Origin: Armatimonadota bacterium
Lineage (GTDB): Bacteria > Armatimonadota > DTGP01 > JAHWJO01
Reading direction: 5' to 3'
NCBI GenBank assembly: GCA_019348365.1
Contig: JAHWJO010000036.1
Location: 1 to 16,041 of the forward strand
DNA length: 16,041 nucleotides
Of the stretch, positions 6,586 through 11,999 are shown piece after piece. Made by a program: the position numbers and the translations under genes. A model generated the notes under the pieces. The model ran no database searches and was not told the DNA's origin. It saw only the letters and a list, made by a program, of their open reading frames with translations. Each line of letters opens with the position of its first letter. The stretch's first letter is position 1.

Positions 6586-7071
6586 TTATTTGTTGGGCAG
6601 CATCTGGATGCCGTGTTGTTCGGCCAGTGCCATGAACTCGGCGAGGGTGGCGGGGTCCTCCATCGCGGCGGACGGGACGTAGCCTCGCTGGGCCATCCGG
6701 ATCGCGAACGCCTCGAAGTTGGCTCCCGGCGTGATGAGAACCAACACCTGGCCTCCGCCTTCGCTGACGCAATTCCAGGCGTGAGGGACGTTGCGCGGGG
6801 CGAACACCGTGTCGCCCGGTCCCGCCTCGATCTTGCGGTCGCCCACCCGAACATCGAACCGGCCTTCCTGGATGTAAAACGTTTCGTCTTCGCGGGTGTG
6901 GACGTGCGGGGGCACGCCGCCCCGGAAATCCACTTTCGTCTCGGCCAGCACCAACTCTCCATTGGAGGCTTGGGCCGTCACCTTGATGTGGGCGCGGTGG
7001 TCGCCGAGCTCGACAAATGGTCCTTCACCGGCAGGGACGACGAGCGGTTCGATCTGCGATACTGCGTTCAT
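6586..7071 (-). CDS. Cupin-domain protein (quercetin-dioxygenase-like cupin_2 fold)
   Basis: A 161-residue single-domain cupin. Motif 1 is GGVPPHVHTREDETFYIQEG with likely metal ligands H56, H58 and E63. Motif 2 is GDTVFAPRNVPHAWN with H97. All four usual ligands are present, so a mononuclear metal site is likely. Known relatives range from dioxygenases and isomerases to sugar or small-molecule binding proteins, and the sequence does not decide among them. There is no signal peptide. The ATG at 7071 is chosen because AGGAGGAG lies five bases upstream; an in-frame start at 7134 lacks this. The C-terminal part (about 115-161) is helical in appearance (NFEAFAIRMAQRGY, ATLAEFMALAEQHG). It is a single-gene unit, divergent from the TPR gene across 400 bp and ended by a strong terminator. 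Confidence 0.88.
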   Translation of the reverse strand: MNAVSQIEPLVVPAGEGPFVELGDHRAHIKVTAQASNGELVLAETKVDFRGGVPPHVHTREDETFYIQEGRFDVRVGDRKIEAGPGDTVFAPRNVPHAWNCVSEGGGQVLVLITPGANFEAFAIRMAQRGYVPSAAMEDPATLAEFMALAEQHGIQMLPNK

Positions 7072-7280
7072 AGGTTCTCCTCCTGGGGTCAGCGCCTGAC
7101 GGTTGCGGCGCGGTGTCATCGCCTTATACGGCACCCGATCCGGAGACCTAACATGGCGTTTGGCGAGATTCTGACGCGGGATTCGTAGTGCACCACAGCG
7201 AAAGGGAAGAGTAACTCAAGAGAGGACTCATCGCGGTTGTATATTTCTCCTGCAGTGGCTTTGCCGACGCGTACCCTGTG

Positions 7281-7298
7281 TATCCTGTATACTGGATA
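7281..7298. promoter_or_regulatory. 18-bp palindrome, possible operator
   Basis: TATCCTGTATACTGGATA reads the same on both strands except for one symmetric T/T pair (16 of 18 positions self-complementary). With no loop it suits a dimeric DNA-binding protein better than an RNA hairpin. It lies about 170 bp before the TPR gene and 210 bp before the cupin gene. The regulator is unknown. Confidence 0.45.
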
Positions 7299-7307
7299 AT
7301 GAGCGAT

Positions 7308-7323
7308 ATCGAGACCTCTCGAT
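7308..7323. promoter_or_regulatory. 7-2-7 inverted repeat, possible operator
   Basis: ATCGAGA-CC-TCTCGAT, perfect seven-base arms with a two-base centre, nine bases after the larger palindrome. Two dyads this close in an otherwise featureless spacer suggest a control region. No protein can be named. Confidence 0.35.
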
Positions 7324-7470
7324 CCCTATATCGGCAAGAACGGATAGTTAGTGGTGAGCGGCCCAAAATAGCGGACGGGAGGACTTCCTGGGAGGATGTC
7401 CGAAGCGTAAGAGATAAAGGCAGGCAGGCTTCGAGCATCCGGCACGGGTCCGAACGATGGGAGATCATGA

Positions 7471-8136
7471 ATGCGGTTTTCTCTTTTATCCTCAAGTGTG
7501 GCTCTCCTCAGCATGGTGACGGCGGCAGCCCTCTCGGCCCCCGCCGAAGAGTCGCATGAGGGCCACGACCACAGCCGGGAGTCCCGTACGCCGCAGCGGC
7601 AGAAGAGGCCGTCGGCGATAAATCCGGCCACGCCCCGCGAGAAGGCGCTCCAGGACCGGATCGACCGGGCCATCGTCGCCCTGTCGCAGCAGGCGGACAC
7701 GGCCTGGCATAAGGGGGACTACGAAGGTCTGGCGTTCGCCAACCGGATGATCACCGTGCTCGACCCGCAGGACATCCTCGCGTGGAGCGACCTGGGGTGG
7801 ATCCTCTGGGCGGGGCTGAACAACGAGAAAGAGGCGGAGAAAGTCCTGCGCGCGGGAGTGGCGGCCAACCCGAACCGGCACGACCTCTATTACGATCTCG
7901 GCTTCTATCTCTACCGCCGGAAGCGGTTCCATGAGGCGGCGGCGGTGCTGCACAAGGGCACCCGTTTCAAGGATGCCGACGCCGTCACCTGGAACGTTTA
8001 CGCCCACGCGCTGGAGAAGATGGGTCGCCCCGAACAGGCGGCGGAGGTCTGGCGCGAGGAGAAGAAACGGTTCCCTGATGCCCCGCACCCGGACGTGAAC
8101 CTGGCCCGAATGAAACGCAAAGGGCTGATTAAGTAG
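7471..8136 (+). CDS. Exported TPR-repeat protein with a His/Asp-rich N-terminus
   Basis: A 221-residue protein beginning with an export signal (MRFSLLSSSVALLSMVTAAALSA, likely cut near residue 23). A short acidic, histidine-bearing stretch follows (EESHEGHDHSRESR), which could bind metal. From about residue 70 to the end there are four degenerate TPR-like helix pairs (ADTAWHKGDYEGLAFANRMITVLDP; AWSDLGWILWAGLNNEKEAEKVLRAGVAANP; YYDLGFYLYRRKRFHEAAAVLHKG; WNVYAHALEKMGRPEQAAEVWREE). TPR arrays usually hold protein partners; none is apparent. The ATG at 7471 has GGGAGA six bases upstream. The metallophosphatase gene follows on the same strand after 71 bp and may be co-expressed, and both products leave the cytoplasm. 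The specific function is unknown. Confidence 0.85.
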   Translation: MRFSLLSSSVALLSMVTAAALSAPAEESHEGHDHSRESRTPQRQKRPSAINPATPREKALQDRIDRAIVALSQQADTAWHKGDYEGLAFANRMITVLDPQDILAWSDLGWILWAGLNNEKEAEKVLRAGVAANPNRHDLYYDLGFYLYRRKRFHEAAAVLHKGTRFKDADAVTWNVYAHALEKMGRPEQAAEVWREEKKRFPDAPHPDVNLARMKRKGLIK

Positions 8137-8144
8137 GCAGATGG

Positions 8145-8162
8145 CAGTGGTCAGTGGTCAGT
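8145..8162 (+). repeat. CAGTGGT heptamer repeat, 2.6 copies
   Basis: CAGTGGT-CAGTGGT-CAGT in the 71-bp gap between the TPR and metallophosphatase genes. Short tandem heptamers like this are often dispersed through bacterial genomes; a single window cannot show that. Confidence 0.8.
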
Positions 8163-8207
8163 AGAAGGGTAAGTGGGTATGCCGTTGCGGGATACATGGG
8201 GCGGAAG

Positions 8208-9278
8208 ATGAACACGCTCCCCCTCTTCGGACGAATCCTGATTGGGATTGTCCTATCGGTTTCTATGGGCGGGTGTACCACGACGCCCTTTTCGCTCACG
8301 CGGGGCGCATCGCCGGATCGGCATGTCGCGAAAGCGGCGCCGAAGCCACCCGCCCCATCCAAAACCATCCGATTGACGATCCTCCACACCAATGACGTTC
8401 ATGGGCAGCTCTTTCCCATCGATTACGACGGGATGCAGAACGTCGGGGGGGTGGCGCGGCGGGCGACTCTCCTGAAGCGGCTCGGGGCGGGGAAACCCGA
8501 CGTACTGGTGATGGACGCGGGGGACCTCTGGGAGCGAGGGCCGCTCTCGAAAAAATATACCGGCAAACCGGAAGTCCTGGCGATGAACGCCGCCGGGTTT
8601 CAATTGATGGCCCTGGGAAATAACGAGTTCCGCGCCGGAATCCCGAATCTGCTCCAGCGGAGCCGGGAGGCGCACTTCCCCATGCTCTCCGCGAACGCGC
8701 GCCTGCGGTCCACCGGGAAGCCGGTCTCACGGGAGTACGTGATCCTGAAGCGGGCCGGGCTGCGGATCGGGGTGTTCGGGCTGACCGCGCCGCGCACCGC
8801 GACCTACGCCGGACTCTCCGACCTCGTCGTGGAGGACCCGATCCAAGCCGCGCAGCGGATGGCGAAGCTCCTGAAACCCAGGACGGATCTCCTGATCGCC
8901 CTGACCCACATCGGCTTTTTTCTGGATCGGGTGCTGGCGGAAGAGGTCCCGGAGATCGACGCTATTGTGGGCGGGGACACCCACACCTGGCTCGAACGGC
9001 CATACGTCGTCTACCCCGAAAAGCAGCCCCGGAAAGCGATCCCTATCGTGCATGCCGGGGAGTACGGGGTGAAACAGGGGCGGCTGGACCTCTGGGTGCG
9101 ACCCGGACGGCAGCCTGGCCCCGTGGTCAAATTCGAGGGGAAGCTGATCCCCGTCACCGCCGCGATCCCGGAGGACCCGACGGTGAACCGGGTGTTGAAG
9201 CGATATCGCCCCGAGGCAGGCGCCATGCCCGGCCAGCCGAGGCGCAAGAAGAATCGCACCCCCCTGTTCCCTTTCTGA
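8208..9278 (+). CDS. Lipoprotein-like metallophosphatase of the 5'-nucleotidase family, altered active site
   Basis: 356 residues from ATG 8208 (ATG 8196 is also possible; ribosome sites are weak for both). The N-terminus is a signal with a lipobox-like SMGGC, C23 being the probable lipidated residue, so it is likely membrane-anchored and extracytoplasmic. The calcineurin-like domain follows: D63/H65 (HTNDVHGQ), D106 (DAGDLW), N138 (ALGNNEF), H234 (LTHIGF) and H259 (VGGDTHT). Two normally invariant histidines are changed: the catalytic His of GNHE is N139, and the ligand His of GGHxH is D257. The usual C-terminal 5'-nucleotidase substrate domain is missing; the protein ends in a basic tail soon after the metal domain. 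It may hydrolyse other phosphoesters, be slow, or bind without catalysis. It probably forms a unit with the upstream TPR gene. Confidence 0.85.
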   Translation: MNTLPLFGRILIGIVLSVSMGGCTTTPFSLTRGASPDRHVAKAAPKPPAPSKTIRLTILHTNDVHGQLFPIDYDGMQNVGGVARRATLLKRLGAGKPDVLVMDAGDLWERGPLSKKYTGKPEVLAMNAAGFQLMALGNNEFRAGIPNLLQRSREAHFPMLSANARLRSTGKPVSREYVILKRAGLRIGVFGLTAPRTATYAGLSDLVVEDPIQAAQRMAKLLKPRTDLLIALTHIGFFLDRVLAEEVPEIDAIVGGDTHTWLERPYVVYPEKQPRKAIPIVHAGEYGVKQGRLDLWVRPGRQPGPVVKFEGKLIPVTAAIPEDPTVNRVLKRYRPEAGAMPGQPRRKKNRTPLFPF

Positions 9279-9382
9279 ACGACTTCATCAACTTTTCGAA
9301 AGCAAACGCCAGCCCCTTTTCCCGCCGTTCACGCCGCCTCACATCCACCTTTTTCGCATCTGAACTGCCGATTCCCGTTGGC

Positions 9383-10309
9383 CTAAATCCCTGTCCCGAC
9401 TTCCTGGACCAGAGAATCGATCAGTTTGCCTTCTCTATCGAAGAAGAACGCCAGCGTGATGTCCATGCGGCGGGTCGGGCCGATGACGGTGAACGGAATA
9501 ATCCCCGTGATTATCCTTCCCAACCGCTTCGGGTCGATCCCTGCATCCCGGACGTAGGAAGAGTGTTGGAAATCCTTCTGCCGGTCGAGGGAGTCATATC
9601 CGATCCTGTGGGAGCGGAGCCATTTTTTCACCGCTTCGGGGGAAGAACCTTTCGGCAGGTGATGGGCGATGGAGGCCCGCACCTGATCGTCCGTGGGCTT
9701 GCCCGACACCTGCCGGAAAGAAAAGAAAAAGGAAATGTTTTCCATCCCTTTGTGGATTAGCCGGTCCTGCTTGCCGAAGAAGAACAGGAGGGTCGCCAAA
9801 ACTGGATAGACCCGCTGGAATTCCGGTCCGGGATAGCTGATGATCACTCCGTTAACTTCTGACGGCTTGAAGCCCTGATCTCTAATGGATTGGTGTATTT
9901 TTCTTATGGTGGGCCACTTGGTATCCTGAAGATCCTCGGGGCTATAGTAGAGAGACTCCATCCAACGGGACTCCAGCCGGTGCTCCACCTGAGCATGGCT
10001 CAAACCCAGAGGAAACTTATCGAAGACCTCGGACTGGATGCGCCGCCGAACGGCTTGAGTCGCTTCTTCATTGTTCAGAGACTGGAGGATGTTCTTCACC
10101 AGTTCGGGTGAAGGCTTTTCTCCCCAGTGGCTCACTCCGGCAAGTTCCGTCGTATTCACTGAGACATCAGGGGATGTGGACTCCTTCTGTTCCTGTTGAA
10201 CTGGGACTACATGGTTCTGAGTTGCTGGAGAATCGCTGACTTCGCAGCCCCCCATCAACGGCCAGTGCAGCAGCAATAATGCTCCTGAGAAGACTCTATA
10301 CGTCCTCAT
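9383..10309 (-). CDS. Putative lipoprotein with an internal duplication, function unknown
   Basis: 308 residues from ATG 10309. The frame is open to a GTG at 10375, but the later start gives a clean lipoprotein signal (MRTYRVFSGALLLLHWPLMGGC, C22). A low-complexity linker (about 23-60) follows. Two similar units of about 95 residues make up the rest, at 87-187 and 208-303. They share the order FPLGLSHAQVEHRLESR / LPKGSSPEAVKKWLRSH, then IRDQGFKPSEVNGVII / VRDAGIDPKRLGRIIT, then LLFFFGKQDRLIH / LAFFFDREGKLID. A Gly-Ser-x-x-x-Val start and a FFF strand with a charged turn are reminiscent of BamE/OmlA-like folds, but this is a guess. It lies 117 bp downstream of the XRE/TPR regulator on the same strand and may be its target. 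Base composition is low in GC like the peptidase gene (9901-9960 is 30/60). Confidence 0.72.
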   Translation of the reverse strand: MRTYRVFSGALLLLHWPLMGGCEVSDSPATQNHVVPVQQEQKESTSPDVSVNTTELAGVSHWGEKPSPELVKNILQSLNNEEATQAVRRRIQSEVFDKFPLGLSHAQVEHRLESRWMESLYYSPEDLQDTKWPTIRKIHQSIRDQGFKPSEVNGVIISYPGPEFQRVYPVLATLLFFFGKQDRLIHKGMENISFFFSFRQVSGKPTDDQVRASIAHHLPKGSSPEAVKKWLRSHRIGYDSLDRQKDFQHSSYVRDAGIDPKRLGRIITGIIPFTVIGPTRRMDITLAFFFDREGKLIDSLVQEVGTGI

Positions 10310-10426
10310 AATAGTTCGATCCTTTTGTGTTGTAGGGGCTGTTGATCTATCCGTATCATGCGGGGATGAACTCACTTCAAAGGTTTGAGATCCACTCCCT
10401 CACTTGAAGACCTGCGCCCTTTCCGG

Positions 10427-11686
10427 TCAAAACTTTCGGATCAATTCCTTCCAAGGTTCCAGGAGATGCGGGTAGTCATAGGTGTCCAGCAGCTCGCCGG
10501 CATGGAGGGCCCAGGAGTAGGCCTCGGTCCGGTCTCCCAGAGCGAACAATGCTTCTCCCCACTGCAACGCTTCCAAAATGGTCTGAAGGGGGAAGGGCGG
10601 GGGGGTCTCGTACAGGAGGGGGAGGGCCGTACGAGGCTGACCGGCTTCCAGCAGAATTTCCGCGTGGACGAACCGGGCGAGCCGGTGGGCGTTCGGATCT
10701 TCCGCCTGTTCCGCCGTTACGTACGCCTTTTGAATATAGTCCAGGGCCGCCTCCGTATAACCGCCCCGGTGGGCGTAGTCCGCCATATCCCGGTAGAGTC
10801 CCGTTGCCAGTTGGGGGGTTGTGGCGAGGGGAAGGACCCCGCGCAACCGCTCGACAGCGCGAGCCGGTCCCTGCGGGCTGTTGCTTTTCGCGGTCATCAG
10901 GGCGGCCACCGTGACCACGTTGATGCGATCTTCCGGGGAAGCGGTCGGACTCAGCATCTCCAGCGCCCGTTCCGCATGCCGGGACGCTTCCTGGCGGCGG
11001 TCCACCCAGGACAGGCCCAGGGCGTAAACGAAGTAGCCCATCGCCAGGAGGTGCCGCGCCTCATCCCGGCGACTCAGTAGCGGCCAAACTTGGGACCGGA
11101 AGGTCAGGAACTCCAGGTCCATCAGGACGTGGTTCCCTTCCAGGGTCTCCCGGTAAAGGTGTTGGAGGCGGATATGCAGCTCTTCCAGGGGCACCCCGGT
11201 TTCCACCGGCGACCCGAAGGTCCAGCGGCGCTCCCGCATGGCCTCCCGCTCCGTGGGCCGGGCGCGGAACAGGTCCAGCAGCGGCTCTCGGAGTTCCAGG
11301 GGAAGCGTGACCTGCCCCCCTTCCCATCGGCTGACCGTGCTGGTATGGACCCCGATGGACGCCGCGACCCCCTCCAGGGACATCCCTCGCCGGAGCCGCA
11401 TCGCGCGCAGGAGGTCGCCAACGGTGGGAAGGGCCTCCGCTTTCTCGTCAAGCCCCGACCGGGCGCGGGGGACATCCAGGAAGGCGTAAGCCCGTTCGCG
11501 CTGATCCGGGGAGGCATCTAAGGCAGTGAGGACGGAGTCCAGTTCCGGCAGGCGCGGTCGATGCGCCCCCGATTCCCAGCGAATCAGAGTGGATTTGGTG
11601 ACGCCAGCCTTCAATGCCAGCCGGTTCAGGGAAACCTTACGCTCAGTTCTGAGCTGCCGGAGATAATCACCCAGGCGGCACTCCAT
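10427..11686 (-). CDS. XRE-type regulator with two tandem HTH domains and a TPR region
   Basis: 419 residues. HTH 1 is at about 5-60 (LGDYLRQLRTERKVSLNRLALKAG, VTKSTLIRWESGAHRP). HTH 2 is at about 88-140 (VGDLLRAMRLRRGMSLEGVAAS, IGVHTSTVSRWEGGQVTLP). Both keep the recognition-helix pattern ending in RWE-G. The rest (about 165-419) is helical with TPR-like pairs (HLLAMGYFVYALGLSWVDRRQEASRHAERALEML; GLYRDMADYAHRGGYTEAALDYIQKAYV; ALQWGEALFALGDRTEAYSWALHAGELL). HTH plus TPR proteins often sense peptides or protein partners, as in the RRNPP group, but those have a single HTH. Two in one chain suggests binding to paired or asymmetric sites as a monomer. The ATG at 11686 has GAGGG seven bases upstream. 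It is transcribed away from the HAF-transglycosylase gene and might control it or the downstream lipoprotein (inference). Confidence 0.87.
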   Translation of the reverse strand: MECRLGDYLRQLRTERKVSLNRLALKAGVTKSTLIRWESGAHRPRLPELDSVLTALDASPDQRERAYAFLDVPRARSGLDEKAEALPTVGDLLRAMRLRRGMSLEGVAASIGVHTSTVSRWEGGQVTLPLELREPLLDLFRARPTEREAMRERRWTFGSPVETGVPLEELHIRLQHLYRETLEGNHVLMDLEFLTFRSQVWPLLSRRDEARHLLAMGYFVYALGLSWVDRRQEASRHAERALEMLSPTASPEDRINVVTVAALMTAKSNSPQGPARAVERLRGVLPLATTPQLATGLYRDMADYAHRGGYTEAALDYIQKAYVTAEQAEDPNAHRLARFVHAEILLEAGQPRTALPLLYETPPPFPLQTILEALQWGEALFALGDRTEAYSWALHAGELLDTYDYPHLLEPWKELIRKF

Positions 11687-11896
11687 CCTTCATCCCTCAT
11701 CATTTAAAAATAAAGCCTCTCGGCTCCACCCGTCTGGTTCCCCTTGAACTCGATACATTCGGGCGTCACGCGCTCTCCCTCCCCTACAGTGTATCAGGTT
11801 GCATCTCATGGTAGAGGCGATTCACCTGAATGTTCCTACCCGTTTCCATTTTCTTCCTCCCCAACAGGATCGGTTGCACTTTCCTGCAAACGGCTC

Positions 11897-11978
11897 ACCG
11901 GTAGGCGATTCACGGTTAAGCTTGAAACGCAATGTACCCGCAGTGCCTGTCGCCGGATGAATGCCGGAGCTACCCGGT
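11897..11978 (+). promoter_or_regulatory. Candidate structured mRNA leader
   Basis: ACCGGTAG (11897-11904) can pair with CTACCCGGT (11970-11978) over eight base pairs with one bulged C, closing a domain of about 65 bases. Just upstream TTGCA-CTTTCC-TGCAA forms a five-pair hairpin, and inside is CCGG-ATGAATG-CCGG. The closing strand ends eight bases before AGGGAGG, the ribosome site, so the structure could affect translation. Helices were found by eye only, and no known riboswitch class is claimed. Confidence 0.35.
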
Positions 11979-11985
11979 TTCTACC

Positions 11986-11993
11986 AGGGAGGA
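11986..11993 (+). promoter_or_regulatory. Ribosome binding site of the HAF-transglycosylase gene
   Basis: CAGGGAGG followed by AAAAATT and ATG at 12000. It favours 12000 over the in-frame ATG at 11961, and the later start also begins a clean signal peptide. Confidence 0.8.
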
Positions 11994-11999
11994 AAAATT

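Larger units (their letters stand above)
7072..7470. other. Divergent intergenic region, cupin/TPR genes
   Basis: 399 bp without a convincing gene. A 115-residue open frame on the minus strand across it has no homology I recognise and runs into the TPR gene. The region presumably holds promoters for both divergent genes. It contains an 18-bp palindrome (7281-7298) and a second dyad (7308-7323), annotated separately. I could not assign firm -35/-10 pairs. Confidence 0.6.
11687..11999. other. Divergent intergenic region and 5' leader of the HAF-transglycosylase gene
   Basis: 313 bp with no plausible gene between divergent start codons. It should carry promoters for both. The half nearer the transglycosylase gene contains possible RNA structure (annotated separately) and two related stretches, GGTAGAGGCGATTCAC (11810-11825) and GGTAGGCGATTCAC (11900-11913). 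The half nearer the regulator shows only an AT-rich stretch around 11700-11715. Confidence 0.6.

Noticed and set aside
7148..7495. Minus-strand frame of 115 residues in the cupin/TPR spacer
   Set aside because: No domain, no ribosome site, overlaps the start of the TPR gene and would remove the only promoter region for both neighbours.
11930..11995. c-di-AMP (ydaO) riboswitch
   Set aside because: Only one short block resembles the consensus. The upstream conserved blocks are not found by eye, so it is kept only as a structured-leader hypothesis.
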